Of a DNA stretch of 64,000 nt, positions 27,398 through 37,256 are shown piece by piece (the first letter of the stretch is position 1; each line of letters begins with the position of its first letter). The notes below the pieces were generated by a model. It ran no database searches. It saw nothing but the letters and a program-made list of their open reading frames with translations, and was not told where the DNA came from. A program made the position numbers and the translations under genes. The DNA comes from Sphingobium baderi (GTDB taxonomy: Bacteria; Pseudomonadota; Alphaproteobacteria; Sphingomonadales; Sphingomonadaceae): positions 1,878,501 to 1,942,500 of the forward strand of contig NZ_CP013264.1 of assembly GCF_001456115.1 (NCBI RefSeq), read 5' to 3'.

Positions 27398-29287
27398 GTG
27401 ATAAGATCTCCCCTATGGCTTCTGGCGCCCCTCCTATTGGTGGGAACGGCCCATGCCCAATCCGATCAGGCGCAACTGGTTCGCCCATCCGATGCCGCTG
27501 ATCTCAACAGCCATCTAGCGCGCCTGGCTTCCGATCCCCGCGACGTCACTGCGCTGATTGGAGCGGGGGAGGCTGCGTTGGCGCTGGACGATCCGCGCGC
27601 CGCCGCCGGATTCTTTGCGCGCGCGGACGCGATTCAGAGCGGCAATGGCCGCATCAAGGCCGGGCTGGGCCGCGTGATGCTGAAGATGCAGAACCCGGCG
27701 GAAGCACTGCGTCTGTTCGATCAGGCCGCGCGGCTGCGCTATCCTGATGCCGGTTTCCTGTCCGACCGTGCATTGGCCCGCGATCTCACCGGAGATCAGG
27801 CTGGCGCGCAGCGCGACTATCAGGCCGCGTTGCAGCGCCAGCCGGACGATGCGGAACTCATTCGCCGCTATGCTGCTTCGCTCGGTATTTCGGGACAGGT
27901 GGAGGCATCCGACAAGGTGCTCCAGCCACTGCTCTACAAAAGCGACCGGGCCGCTTGGCGATATCGCGCCTTTATCCTGGCGATGAATAACAAACAGGCG
28001 GAAGCAAAGAAGATAGCGGACCAGACAATGCCTGCCCCGCTTGCGAGCGCCCTGACTCCCTATATGCAGAAAATGCCCTATCTCACTGCCGCACAAAAGG
28101 CTGCGGCGATTCATTTTGGCCATTTCCCTACAAATGTGGGCACGCGAATCGCAGCCATAACCCCGACCGCGCAACCGCCATCCGCAGCAGTGCCGAATCC
28201 GGCGACTCCCAACGCAGCGGCATCCACGCCTTCAGCCCGCGCGGACAATCGTTCACGCAGCGCGGTGCGGCGTGAAGCGTCAAGGGTGGCGCGGGCGGGC
28301 AGCCCGGCGCCGGTGGCTTCATCCTCCCCGGAGGCGACGACAGCGGTGTCGGCCGCGCCCGTTCATTCAGCCCAGCCACAGCCCGTGCAGCCGCAGCCTG
28401 CCCAGCAGCAGGTCCAACCACTACCACCATCGTCTCAACCGACGTCGCAGCCCGCCCCGCAGGTCCGGCCAGTCTCGCCGCCGCTTCAACCCGTGCGGCA
28501 GGTGGAGGCCGCTTCGCCCGCACCTTCGACGAGTGCCGTGCAAGGACCACCGGCGCCTGGCTTTGAATCCGTGCAGGTCACGCGCGCTCCCGCAGCGGCT
28601 CCGGCGCAGCAGACCAATCCCTTGAACGCCGTGCCGCTCGCGCCCGCGCCGACGCAACCTCAGCCTGCTCCGAACGCGGCCACACAACCCGTTGCTGCGC
28701 CGCTTCCAGCGCAATCGGCCAGGGCCGTCGCGCCCGCCGCGACCCCACAGCCCAATCCGCAAGCGACGCGTACGCTGGCGGATATCATCCACGCCATCGA
28801 CGTGCCGGACGAGGAATTGAAGCCCAGTGTCGCGCCAGTTGATCTGGCGGAGGTCGCCGCCTTGCAGGCTGCCCGGCGCGCTGAGCGTGAGGCGGCCGCA
28901 GAAAAGGCGAAGAAATCCGCCGATGCGAAAGCCAAGGCTGAGGCCGACGCAAAGGCGAAGAAGGAAGCCGAAACCAAGAGGAAGCAGGCGGAGGAACAGA
29001 AGCGGCTGGCGGCCAACCCATCCCGCAACTGGGTTCAGATCGGCACGGGGTCGGACAAGGGCGCGCTGGCCTTCACCCTGCGCGCGCTTCGCAAGAAATA
29101 TGACGAGGTGGCGCCACAGGATGGTTGGACGGCATCCTGGGGACGCACAAATCGCCTGCTCATCGGCCCCTTTTCCAGCTTCACGCGTGCAAAGACGGTG
29201 GAATCGAACCTCAAGAAAGCGGGGGCAGATGCCTTTGCCTGGCAAAGCGATGCGGGAGAGGTCGTCGAGCGGATCGGCGGCAAATAA
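27398..29287 (+). CDS. Secreted TPR protein with a C-terminal SPOR domain
   Basis: A 629-residue protein. Residues 1-20 are a signal peptide ending AHA. About residues 30-220 contain TPR-like repeats (GAGEAALALDDPRAAAGFFARAD, then GLGRVMLKMQNPAEALRLFDQA). Residues 240-470 are a Pro/Ala/Gln-rich, probably disordered linker; 485-545 is a charged Ala/Lys/Glu helix; and 545-629 a SPOR domain (RNWVQIGTGSDKGALAF ... LIGPFSSFTRAKTVESNLKK). SPOR domains bind denuded glycan at the septum, so a division role is likely and fits its place after ftsZ. GTG start at 27398. dgt follows after nine bases. Confidence 0.85.
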   Translation: MIRSPLWLLAPLLLVGTAHAQSDQAQLVRPSDAADLNSHLARLASDPRDVTALIGAGEAALALDDPRAAAGFFARADAIQSGNGRIKAGLGRVMLKMQNPAEALRLFDQAARLRYPDAGFLSDRALARDLTGDQAGAQRDYQAALQRQPDDAELIRRYAASLGISGQVEASDKVLQPLLYKSDRAAWRYRAFILAMNNKQAEAKKIADQTMPAPLASALTPYMQKMPYLTAAQKAAAIHFGHFPTNVGTRIAAITPTAQPPSAAVPNPATPNAAASTPSARADNRSRSAVRREASRVARAGSPAPVASSSPEATTAVSAAPVHSAQPQPVQPQPAQQQVQPLPPSSQPTSQPAPQVRPVSPPLQPVRQVEAASPAPSTSAVQGPPAPGFESVQVTRAPAAAPAQQTNPLNAVPLAPAPTQPQPAPNAATQPVAAPLPAQSARAVAPAATPQPNPQATRTLADIIHAIDVPDEELKPSVAPVDLAEVAALQAARRAEREAAAEKAKKSADAKAKAEADAKAKKEAETKRKQAEEQKRLAANPSRNWVQIGTGSDKGALAFTLRALRKKYDEVAPQDGWTASWGRTNRLLIGPFSSFTRAKTVESNLKKAGADAFAWQSDAGEVVERIGGK

Positions 29288-29296
29288 GGCACGCGC

Positions 29297-30454
29297 ATGA
29301 CCCGTCTGGCTTCCTATGCCTCTCATCCCGGTCATAGCCGGGGCCGCCTCCATGCCGAGCCGGGCGGTGAAATACGCGGGCCGCGCGACATGTTCCAGCG
29401 TGACCGTGACCGGATCATCCATTCCATCTCATTCCGCCGCCTGCGCCACAAGACGCAGGTGTTCGTGTCGCCTGACGGCGATCATTTCCGCGTGCGCCTT
29501 ACTCATAGCCTTGAAGTGGCGCAGATCGGCCGCACCACTGCCCGCACCCTGGGTCTTAACGAGGATTTGACGGAGGCGTTGTGCCTGGCCCATGACATCG
29601 GTCATCCGCCCTTCGGCCATGCTGGGGAAGATGCGCTGGAGGCGGCACTCGACGAACAGGGCGGCTTCGATCACAATGCACACACGCTTCGCACGCTGAT
29701 GCAGCTGGAAAGCCCCTATCCGCTGTTCCGGGGGCTGAACCTCAGTTGGGAGATGCTGGAGGGACTGGCCAAGCATAATGGTCCTGTCGATCATCCCGGC
29801 TGGGCCATGCGCGAAGTAGACGCATTGTTCCCCCTCGATCTTTCCAGCCATGCCTCGCTGGAAGCACAACTCGCGGCGATTTCGGACGACATAGCCTATG
29901 ACAATCATGACATAGATGACGGGTTGCGCGCTGGTCTGCTGACACTGGATCAGTTGCTGGCCGTGCCACTGGTGAAGATGTCATGGGACCGGGTCCGCGC
30001 CCGCTACCCCGATGTGCCGGAAGACAGGTTGTTGCGTGAACTGGTGCGCGAACAGATCGGCGTTATGGCGAATGATCTGATCGCCGCAACCCGGGCGAAT
30101 ATCGCGCAATCGGGCGTCGAGACGGTGGAGGAGGTGCGGCAAGCGGGGCGCGCTCTTGTTGGGTTTTCGCCGGAGATGGCCGCGCAGGAACGCGAACTCA
30201 AGCGGTTCATGTATGCGACGCTCTATCATCATCCCGAACAGCTTGCCGCAGCGGCGCGCGCGCGGGTGATCGTCACCGACCTGTTTCGCGCCTATCATGA
30301 ACGGCCCGACCTGATGCCGCCCGAATGGCGCGATGACTGCGTGCGGGAGGAACCGCGGTGCAGTCGCCATATCGCGGATTTCATCGCAGGCATGACGGAT
30401 CGCTATGCGGAGAAGCGTCATGCCGAGATATTCGGGGAAGTGACATTCGCCTGA
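29297..30454 (+). CDS. dgt: dGTPase-like HD-domain phosphohydrolase
   Basis: Family that hydrolyses dGTP or other dNTPs to the nucleoside and triphosphate. The 385-residue protein has the metal-binding HD residues in [31 protein letters not shown] and [14 protein letters not shown], and the opening [17 protein letters not shown]. It is the shorter, type-2 form. In many alphaproteobacteria dgt lies next to argS and the SPOR-nagZ block; here it follows a different SPOR gene. Confidence 0.92.
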   Translation: MTRLASYASHPGHSRGRLHAEPGGEIRGPRDMFQRDRDRIIHSISFRRLRHKTQVFVSPDGDHFRVRLTHSLEVAQIGRTTARTLGLNEDLTEALCLAHDIGHPPFGHAGEDALEAALDEQGGFDHNAHTLRTLMQLESPYPLFRGLNLSWEMLEGLAKHNGPVDHPGWAMREVDALFPLDLSSHASLEAQLAAISDDIAYDNHDIDDGLRAGLLTLDQLLAVPLVKMSWDRVRARYPDVPEDRLLRELVREQIGVMANDLIAATRANIAQSGVETVEEVRQAGRALVGFSPEMAAQERELKRFMYATLYHHPEQLAAAARARVIVTDLFRAYHERPDLMPPEWRDDCVREEPRCSRHIADFIAGMTDRYAEKRHAEIFGEVTFA

Positions 30455-30496
30455 TCGCTGGTTGAAAGCGGGCGTGGCCATGCCCAATTTCCATTC

Positions 30497-30805
30497 ATGG
30501 CCCTGCATCCGCAAATCGCCGCGCTCGCCGCGCAACTGGAAGAAATGTCCGCCCTGCTGCGGGACCATGGCGATCGCTGGTGGTCGGTGAAGATCGATCT
30601 GTGCCGCAACCTGATCGCCGATTCCAATTTCACAGGGATCGAAAAATTCCTGGCGCTGATCGGCGATGCGGGCGGTTTCGCCGATTTTGAATTGCGCGAC
30701 GGGGAAGGGAAATTGCTGCCTGCCCATGTCCGCCTCGTCGAATTGCGGCAGGCTGCGCGCGTGTTGGCCGAAAGGCTGGCACGGGAAGAACGTTCCGCCA
30801 CCTGA
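30497..30805 (+). CDS. Small unrecognised soluble protein
   Basis: A 102-residue protein with no signal or membrane segment. It is mostly helical in appearance; the middle contains DRWWSVKIDLCRNLIADSN and GIEKFLALIGDAGGFADFEL, then a basic/acidic helix. Proteins of this shape and size occur widely as a domain of unknown function; I know of no role. It lies between dgt and the glycine riboswitch, 42 bp after dgt. No clear ribosome binding site precedes the ATG. Confidence 0.65.
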   Translation: MALHPQIAALAAQLEEMSALLRDHGDRWWSVKIDLCRNLIADSNFTGIEKFLALIGDAGGFADFELRDGEGKLLPAHVRLVELRQAARVLAERLAREERSAT

Positions 30806-30882
30806 TCGCATGAGCGATTGACGCCGCCCGGCATTTTGAGCAATGCGTAATCCGTCTCCAGCGTCGAAGACTCGGCGCCGGG

Positions 30883-31085
30883 CATGATGCGGGAGAGCAT
30901 GGCGGGCCTTTCAGGCCAGGCGCCATCGCCGAAGGAGCAACCGCCCCGGAATCTCTCAGGCTAAAGGACCGCATCATGGGCAGGCACTCTGGAAAGCGGA
31001 TGGTTCATTCCATCCCACCGAAGGGGTAAGCCATCCGGTCGAAGGATCGGTGGTCAAAGCTCTCAGGTTCCGTGACAGAGGGGGT
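30883..31085 (+). promoter_or_regulatory. Tandem glycine riboswitch (two aptamers)
   Basis: Two glycine aptamers lie in series. The first is closed by a 10-bp P1 stem, CATGATGCGG (30883-30892) with CCGCATCATG (30969-30978), and contains GGGAGAG, GCCGAAGGAGCAA and CTCTCAGGCTAAAGGACC. The second (about 30979-31085) has CTCTGGAAAG, CACCGAAGGGGTAAGCC, and CTCTCAGGTTCCGTGACAG, closed by CTCTG (30987-30991) with CAGAG (31076-31080). These conserved blocks are those of the known gcvT element. It lies just upstream of gcvT and is expected to turn the glycine cleavage genes on when glycine is high. Confidence 0.95.
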
Positions 31086-31105
31086 GGCAAGCGCACTGGC
31101 CCGTT

Positions 31106-31148
31106 GGCCTTTCTGCGTCTGTCGCCGAACACTCAACACGGAAAGGCC
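31106..31148 (+). promoter_or_regulatory. Riboswitch expression platform: Shine-Dalgarno sequestering stem
   Basis: GGCCTTTC (31106-31113) is perfectly complementary to GAAAGGCC (31141-31148), and the pairing extends by a G-U and a G-C pair. The right arm contains the gcvT ribosome binding site GGAAAGG (31140-31146), 7 bases before the ATG. The left arm can alternatively pair at GGCC 31098-31101. There is no T-run, so control of translation rather than termination is the better reading. Confidence 0.6.
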
Positions 31149-31153
31149 GCCCC

Positions 31154-32311
31154 ATGACCGGCAAGGACGACGTCGCGACCCTTGAAGAGGAACTTCCGCC
31201 CAGCGCCCTGCCGCTGGACGCCTGGCACCGCGCGCAGGGCGCCCGCATGGTGGTCTTCGCGGGCTATCATATGCCGATCCAATATGAAGGCATCATGGCC
31301 GAACATGCCTGGACTCGCGAACATGCAGGCCTGTTCGACGTCAGCCATATGGGTCAGCTCACCTTCTCCGGCGAGGGCGTGGACGAGGCGCTGGAACGAT
31401 TGCTGCCCAGCGACATCAAGGGATTGAAGCCCTTCCATCAGCGTTATTCCATGCTGCTGGATGAGGAAGGCGGCATCCTTGACGACCTGATGGTGTCGCG
31501 CATCGGTGGTGGCGCGTTCGATGGCGCGGACATCTACATGGTCGTCAACGGCGCGACCAAATATGACGATATGGGATGGATGATCGAACATCTGCCCGAT
31601 GAAGTCACCATGAACCATATGGATGAGCAGGCTTTGCTCGCGTTGCAGGGGCCGGAGGCTGGCGAGGCGCTTGGTCAGCTTATCCCCGAAACCGCCGATC
31701 TTTCCTTCATGCAGTCCCGCCCTTTTACCTGGCGCGACGTGCCGCTGTGGATCAGCCGGTCGGGTTATACCGGCGAGGATGGCTTTGAAATCAGTATCCC
31801 CGCCGAGGATGCCAAGCTTTTGGCCGATGCGCTGGTCGCCATGCCGCAGGTAAAGCCCATAGGTCTTGGCGCTCGCGATTCGCTGCGGCTGGAAGCGGGG
31901 TTGCCGCTCTATGGCCATGATCTCGATCCCCGCGTCAGCGTGATTGGCGCGGATCTGGGTTTTGCCGTCCAGAAGCGACGGCGCGAGGAGGGAGGCTTCT
32001 TCGGCCACGCCCGCGTGATGAAGGAACTGGCGGATGGCCCCGGCAGCAAGCGGGTGGGCCTGAAGATCGACGGCCGCCTGCCTGCGCGGGAAAGCGCGCC
32101 GATCTATGCGGGCGATGTGTTGGTAGGCGAAGTGACATCCGGCGGTTTCGCGCCGACCATGGGCGCGCCGATCGCCATGGGCTGGGTCAGCCTGCCGCAC
32201 AGCGCGCTCGACACGGCGCTGGAGGTTGAGGTGCGCGGCAAGCGCATCGGGGCGACCGTTGCGCCGATGCCGTTCGTGCCGCACCGTTATCGCCGTCAGA
32301 AATCTGCCTGA
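31154..32311 (+). CDS. gcvT: Glycine cleavage system T protein (aminomethyltransferase)
   Basis: Moves the aminomethyl carbon from lipoylated H protein to tetrahydrofolate. The 385-residue protein has MPIQYEG, HAGLFDVSHMGQ, the folate-binding core DDLMVSR and SRSGYTGEDGFEISIP, and a C-terminal barrel domain (VGEVTSGGFAPTMG). The first gene of a four-gene unit controlled by the glycine riboswitch. Confidence 0.95.
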   Translation: MTGKDDVATLEEELPPSALPLDAWHRAQGARMVVFAGYHMPIQYEGIMAEHAWTREHAGLFDVSHMGQLTFSGEGVDEALERLLPSDIKGLKPFHQRYSMLLDEEGGILDDLMVSRIGGGAFDGADIYMVVNGATKYDDMGWMIEHLPDEVTMNHMDEQALLALQGPEAGEALGQLIPETADLSFMQSRPFTWRDVPLWISRSGYTGEDGFEISIPAEDAKLLADALVAMPQVKPIGLGARDSLRLEAGLPLYGHDLDPRVSVIGADLGFAVQKRRREEGGFFGHARVMKELADGPGSKRVGLKIDGRLPARESAPIYAGDVLVGEVTSGGFAPTMGAPIAMGWVSLPHSALDTALEVEVRGKRIGATVAPMPFVPHRYRRQKSA

Positions 32312-32332
32312 ATTTCGAGGGGAGTTGAAATC

Positions 32333-32704
32333 ATGAGCCGTTATTTCACAGATGAACATGAATGGATCGATGTCGAAGGCGAAATCGCCACTATCGGCAT
32401 CACGGACTATGCACAGGAACAGCTTGGCGACATCGTGTTCGTCGAATTGCCTGCCGAAGGCGCGACCTTCGAAAAGGGTGACGATGCTGCCGTCGTGGAA
32501 TCGGTAAAGGCCGCTTCCGATGTCTATGCGCCCATTTCCGGCGAGGTCGTGGAAACCAACAGCGCGCTGGAGGATGAGCCCGCCCTCGTCAACAGCGATG
32601 CCGAGGAAGATGGCTGGTTCTTCAAGCTGCGCGTTACCGATGCCAGCGAACTGGAAGGGCTGATGAACGAAGCCGCCTACAAGAAGTTCGTGGCTTCGCT
32701 TTAA
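32333..32704 (+). CDS. gcvH: Glycine cleavage system H protein
   Basis: Lipoyl carrier that shuttles the aminomethyl group. The 123-residue protein has [20 protein letters not shown] and the lipoylation site ESVKAAS, with K59 as the lipoyl lysine. GAGGGGAG precedes the ATG by 8-15 bp, a strong ribosome binding site. Confidence 0.96.
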   Translation: MSRYFTDEHEWIDVEGEIATIGITDYAQEQLGDIVFVELPAEGATFEKGDDAAVVESVKAASDVYAPISGEVVETNSALEDEPALVNSDAEEDGWFFKLRVTDASELEGLMNEAAYKKFVASL

Positions 32705-32753
32705 GTTTCACCGTCGCTCCCCCATTGCGGGACCGATGCCGTAGGAAAATATC

Positions 32754-34112
32754 ATGCGCTACCTACCCCTTACCGACGCCGACCGGCAGGAGATGCTTTC
32801 CGTCATCGGCTCGGCCAGCGTGGATGACCTGTTTGTCGATGTGCCCGTGCAGGCACGCTTGCCCGGCACAATCGTGGGTCTGCCCGACCATGCCAGCGAA
32901 TTGGCGGTCGAACGCCACATGGCGAAGCTGGCGCGGCAGAATCTGTCGGCGGGGGAGGCGCCCTTTTTCCTTGGTGCGGGGGCCTATCGCCATCATGTGC
33001 CCGCCAGCGTCGATCATCTGATCCAGCGGGGCGAGTTTCTGACGGCCTATACGCCCTATCAGCCGGAAATCGCGCAAGGCACGCTTCAGGTGCTGTTCGA
33101 ATTCCAGACGCAGGTGGCGCGCCTGCTGGGCTGCGACGTCGCCAATGCATCCATGTATGACGGCTCGACCGCCTGCTGGGAAGCCATCGGCATGGCCCGC
33201 CGCATTACCAAGCGCGGCAAGGCGCTGCTGTCGTCCGGCCTGCATCCGCATTATGTGTCGGTGGCAAAGACGATGGCGAAATTCACCGGCGACGCTCTGG
33301 TCCACGAAGCTCCGAAGCTGGACGCGGCCACCGACATCGATGCGCTGGTCGCCAGCATCGACAAGGATACGAGCTGCGTCGTGGTTCAATATCCTGACAT
33401 ACTCGGCCGCATTGCCGACCTGACGCCACTCGCCAACGCCGCCCATGAAGCGGGCGCGCTGCTGGTCGCGGTAGTGACTGAGCCGGTGGCGCTGGGCGCC
33501 ATTGCCGCGCCCGGCCATATGGGCGCGGATATCGTGGTAGGCGAAGGACAGTCGCTGGGCGTCGGCTTGCAATTTGGTGGCCCTTATCTCGGCCTGTTCG
33601 GCTGCAAACAGAAATATGTCCGCCAGATGCCTGGACGCCTCTGCGGTGAGACGGTTGACGCTGCGGGGCAACGCGGTTTCGTGTTGACGCTTTCTACGCG
33701 CGAACAGCACATCCGCCGCGAAAAGGCGACCTCCAATATCTGCACCAATTCGGGCCTTTGCGCGCTGGCGTTCAGCATTCACATGACGCTGCTGGGCGAA
33801 AAAGGCTTGCGTGAGCTTGCCACCCTCAATCATGCGCTGGCCGTGGAGGCCGCCGACCGCCTTGCAAAAGTGCCCGGCGTGCGCTTGCTCAACGATGCCT
33901 TCTTCAACGAATTCACGCTGATCCTGTCGAAGGATGCGCGCGACGTTGTCCGCAATCTTGCCGACAGAGGCGTGCTGGGCGGCGTGTCGCTGGGCCGCTT
34001 GTTCCCGGATGCTGCCGACATTGGCAACGGTCTGGTCGTCGCGGTCACAGAAACGGTGACGGCGGAGGATGTCGAAACATTCGCCAAGGCGCTGGAGGAG
34101 GAACTGGCATGA
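32754..34112 (+). CDS. gcvPA: Glycine dehydrogenase (decarboxylating) subunit 1
   Basis: N-terminal half of the split P protein. Of 452 residues, [34 protein letters not shown] and [11 protein letters not shown] are typical. It lacks the PLP lysine, which is in subunit 2. The stop overlaps the gcvPB ATG (ATGA), consistent with an alpha2-beta2 complex. Many proteobacteria have a single fused P protein of about 950 residues; the split form is used here. Confidence 0.95.
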   Translation: MRYLPLTDADRQEMLSVIGSASVDDLFVDVPVQARLPGTIVGLPDHASELAVERHMAKLARQNLSAGEAPFFLGAGAYRHHVPASVDHLIQRGEFLTAYTPYQPEIAQGTLQVLFEFQTQVARLLGCDVANASMYDGSTACWEAIGMARRITKRGKALLSSGLHPHYVSVAKTMAKFTGDALVHEAPKLDAATDIDALVASIDKDTSCVVVQYPDILGRIADLTPLANAAHEAGALLVAVVTEPVALGAIAAPGHMGADIVVGEGQSLGVGLQFGGPYLGLFGCKQKYVRQMPGRLCGETVDAAGQRGFVLTLSTREQHIRREKATSNICTNSGLCALAFSIHMTLLGEKGLRELATLNHALAVEAADRLAKVPGVRLLNDAFFNEFTLILSKDARDVVRNLADRGVLGGVSLGRLFPDAADIGNGLVVAVTETVTAEDVETFAKALEEELA

Positions 34113-35680
34113 CCATGCTCAAGGAAGGCCGTCCCACCGCGCCGCAGGCTGTCGCGGAAGAACATGTGGCTCCAGCAACGGCCACCGGTAACCGCGCGCT
34201 GATGCTGGAAGAGCCACTGATCTTCGAGATCGGATCGGCAGACACGACCGGCGTCGATTTCGCCGAAGTGCCCAAGGTGAAGAGCCGTTTCGGCAATCTC
34301 GCCCGAAAGGACGCCATCGGCCTGCCGGGCCTGTCGGAACAGGAGACGGTGCGTCACTATACGCGCCTCAGCCGTCAGAATTACGCGATTGACCTTGGTC
34401 TGTTCCCGCTTGGCTCCTGCACGATGAAGCATAATCCGCGCCTCAATGAAAAGGTCGCGCGGATGCCGGGGTTCGCCGATCTCCACCCGCTTGCGCCTCA
34501 ATCGACGGTGCAGGGCGCGCTGGCGGTGATCCATGAACTCGCGCAATGGCTTGTCACCCTGACCGGAATGCACAGCGTTGCCATGAGCCCTAAGGCGGGC
34601 GCGCATGGAGAGCTCTGCGGCCTGCTTGCCATCCGCGCCGCTCTGGAGGCACGCGGCGACGCTCGCTCGGTCGTGCTGGTGCCTGAAAGCGCGCATGGCA
34701 CCAATCCCGCGACCGCTGCCTTCTGCGGCTATAAGGTGGAGGATATTCCCGCGACGCCGGATGGCCGCGTCGATCTGGAAGCGCTCAAGTCCCGCCTCGG
34801 CCCGGATGTGGCGGCGGTGATGATTACGAACCCCAATACCTGTGGTCTGTTCGAGCGCGACATGAAGACGATCTCCGACGCGGTTCATGCGGCCGGAGCC
34901 TTTGTTTATTGCGACGGCGCCAACTTCAACGCCATCGTCGGTCGGGTTCGTCCCGGCGACCTTGGCGTCGATGCAATGCACATCAACCTGCACAAGACCT
35001 TCTCCACGCCCCATGGCGGCGGTGGCCCCGGTTCCGGTCCGGTGGTGCTGTCACAGGCGCTTGCGCCCTTCGCGCCATTGCCTTTCGTCGAAAAACAGGG
35101 TGACCGCTTCGTGCTGGTAGAGGAAGAATCGGTCGAGGATCATCATGGCGGCAGCTTTGGCCGCATGGTCGCTTTCCATGGCCAGATGGGCATGTTCACC
35201 CGCGCGCTCGCCTATATCCTGAGCCATGGCGCAGACGGCCTGCGTCAGGTGTCGGGCGATGCGGTGCTGAACGCCAACTACATCCTACGCAGCTTGTCAG
35301 ACGTGCTGGACGCCCCCTTTGGCGGCAGCGGGCCCTGCATGCACGAGGCCCTGTTCAGTGACAAGGGACTGGCGGAAGGTTTCACCACGCTCGACATCGC
35401 CAAGGGGCTGATCGACGAAGGCTTCCATCCGATGACCATGTATTTCCCGCTGGTCGTCCACGGCGCGATGCTGGTTGAGCCGACCGAAACCGAAAGCAAG
35501 GCGGCGCTTGACCAGTTCATCATGGCGCTGCGTAGTCTGGCTGAACGGGCCAAGGCCGGGGATGAGGCGCTGAAGGGCGCGCCTTATCATGCTCCGCGCC
35601 GCCGTCTGGACGAAACGCTGGCCGCACGCAAGCCGGTGTTGGTCTGGACCGAACCGGAACTGGCGGAAGCCGCTGAATGA
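34109..35680 (+). CDS. gcvPB: Glycine dehydrogenase (decarboxylating) subunit 2
   Basis: C-terminal half of the split P protein with the PLP site: the lysine is in [16 protein letters not shown]. Other signatures are [25 protein letters not shown] and [11 protein letters not shown]. 523 residues, the normal length for this subunit. The stop overlaps the start of a DUF938 methyltransferase gene by four bases, tying that gene to the operon. Confidence 0.95.
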   Translation: MTMLKEGRPTAPQAVAEEHVAPATATGNRALMLEEPLIFEIGSADTTGVDFAEVPKVKSRFGNLARKDAIGLPGLSEQETVRHYTRLSRQNYAIDLGLFPLGSCTMKHNPRLNEKVARMPGFADLHPLAPQSTVQGALAVIHELAQWLVTLTGMHSVAMSPKAGAHGELCGLLAIRAALEARGDARSVVLVPESAHGTNPATAAFCGYKVEDIPATPDGRVDLEALKSRLGPDVAAVMITNPNTCGLFERDMKTISDAVHAAGAFVYCDGANFNAIVGRVRPGDLGVDAMHINLHKTFSTPHGGGGPGSGPVVLSQALAPFAPLPFVEKQGDRFVLVEEESVEDHHGGSFGRMVAFHGQMGMFTRALAYILSHGADGLRQVSGDAVLNANYILRSLSDVLDAPFGGSGPCMHEALFSDKGLAEGFTTLDIAKGLIDEGFHPMTMYFPLVVHGAMLVEPTETESKAALDQFIMALRSLAERAKAGDEALKGAPYHAPRRRLDETLAARKPVLVWTEPELAEAAE

Positions 35681-36321
35681 TGAAGGAGCCAGAGCCTTGG
35701 ACACCCAACTCTGGCGCTTCTGCAAAAGGCATGCGCCACGCGCCGGCAGCAGTTCGCAACCGCGATGCCATCCTGGCAGTGCTGCGTGAGGCACTTCCTT
35801 CGTCCGGCCTTGTGCTGGAGATAGCAAGCGGGAGTGGCGAACATGCCATTCATTTCGCCGCCGCTCTGCCGGAGCTGAATTGGCAGCCAACCGATTTCGA
35901 TCCTGACGCCCTGGCCTCTATAGCCGCACGACAGGTGCAAGCGGCATTGCCCAATCTTAGCGCACCGCTTCTGCTGGATGCTATGGCGCAAGAGTGGCCC
36001 ATTGCTCATGCTGACGCGTTGCTCTGCATCAATATGATTCACATCAGCCCTTGGGAAGCGACCCTGGGCTTGCTGCGTGGGAGTGGGGCGGTTCTGCGCG
36101 CTGGTGGTCTACTTTATCTTTATGGTCCCTATATCCGCTCACAGATAGAAACCGCTCCCAGTAATCTGGCCTTCGATGCTTCGCTCAAGGCTCGCGATCC
36201 TGACTGGGGGGTGCGGCGGCTGGAGGACGTAGTGGAAGCGGCCCGGATGCAGGGACTGGTGCTCGACAGCATTGTGGAAATGCCGGCCAATAATCTGTCT
36301 TTGCTACTGCGTAGACGTTAA
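35677..36321 (+). CDS. DUF938 SAM-dependent methyltransferase-like protein
   Basis: A 214-residue protein of the DUF938 family with a Rossmann methyltransferase fold. [17 protein letters not shown] is motif I (SAM loop), [14 protein letters not shown] follows, and [15 protein letters not shown] is motif IV. The substrate is unknown in the family. The start overlaps the gcvPB stop, so it is probably expressed with the glycine cleavage genes, which supply one-carbon units; a functional link is only inferred. Confidence 0.85.
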   Translation: MMKEPEPWTPNSGASAKGMRHAPAAVRNRDAILAVLREALPSSGLVLEIASGSGEHAIHFAAALPELNWQPTDFDPDALASIAARQVQAALPNLSAPLLLDAMAQEWPIAHADALLCINMIHISPWEATLGLLRGSGAVLRAGGLLYLYGPYIRSQIETAPSNLAFDASLKARDPDWGVRRLEDVVEAARMQGLVLDSIVEMPANNLSLLLRRR

Positions 36322-36332
36322 GGAGGGCAACG

Positions 36333-37256
36333 ATGCCCCACCGTCTGCGCTCCCTTGTTGCTCAAGAACTTGCCATGTCCGTCGATTCTCGTGCGGCCGC
36401 TATGGCGGGGGCTCTTGCGGCGCGCTATCCCGATGCGGCGCGTGCGGTGCTCTTTTATGGTTCGTGCCTGCGGGAAGAGAATCTCGACGGGCTGATGCTC
36501 GACTTCTATCTGATCGTGTCTGACTATCGCGCTGCTTATGGCCAAAAATGGCTGGCCACCGCCAATCGCCTGATTCCGCCCAATGTATTCCCTTTCGAAC
36601 ATGGGGGCTTGATCGCCAAATATGCGGTCCTGTCGGAGGCCGATTTCGCGCGTCTTTGCGGTGTTGAAGCGGATAATGTGTCGGTCTGGGCGCGATTTGC
36701 CCAGCCATCGCGGTTGCTCTGGGCCGCGGACGATCTTGCCCGGCAAGGCGCTATCGCCGCCATAGCCTCGGCCGCGCCGACGCTGCTGGAATTGACCATG
36801 CCGATGATGCCTTCATCGACTGCACATAGCGTTTTGGAGCTATGGAAAACCGGTTTTACGCTCACCTATAATGCCGAACTGCGGGCGGAGCGAAAAGGTC
36901 GTTCCTTCTCCATCGTGGATGGCGACCCGGACCGTTATGAACGTTTTGGTGCCGCCGCTCTTGGAGAAATCGCGCGGTTACGGGATGTTGGGGCGAAAGG
37001 CGAAGTGCCGCATGCTCTATCGCCCGATCAGGCGGCGCGGCGCTGGCGGCAATTGCAGCGGCGGGGGAAATGGCTGTCGGTTATCCGCCTTGCCAAGGCC
37101 AGCTTCACCTATGCGGGCGGGATCGACTATCTCGCCTGGAAGATAAATCGCCACGCGGGCACAAGCATTGAGATCAAGCCATGGCAGCGCCGCTGGCCGT
37201 TGATCGGTGCGCTCACTCTGCTGCCGCGGCTGTTCCGGGGTGGCGCGATCCGTTGA
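36333..37256 (+). CDS. Tam41-like putative CDP-diacylglycerol synthase (nucleotidyltransferase fold)
   Basis: A 307-residue protein. About residues 40-60 have YGSCLREENLDGLMLDFYLI, which looks like the GS...D motif of nucleotidyltransferases; farther on GLIAKYAVLS, WARFAQPSRLLW and LTYNAELRAE occur in the same order as similar blocks in Tam41, the mitochondrial CDP-DAG synthase. Tam41 has no sequence relation to CdsA. This comparison is from memory of the family, not a search. There is no membrane helix but the C-terminal third is basic, as in a peripheral membrane protein. The 3' end overlaps the convergent kinase gene by 44 bases. Confidence 0.55.
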   Translation: MPHRLRSLVAQELAMSVDSRAAAMAGALAARYPDAARAVLFYGSCLREENLDGLMLDFYLIVSDYRAAYGQKWLATANRLIPPNVFPFEHGGLIAKYAVLSEADFARLCGVEADNVSVWARFAQPSRLLWAADDLARQGAIAAIASAAPTLLELTMPMMPSSTAHSVLELWKTGFTLTYNAELRAERKGRSFSIVDGDPDRYERFGAAALGEIARLRDVGAKGEVPHALSPDQAARRWRQLQRRGKWLSVIRLAKASFTYAGGIDYLAWKINRHAGTSIEIKPWQRRWPLIGALTLLPRLFRGGAIR

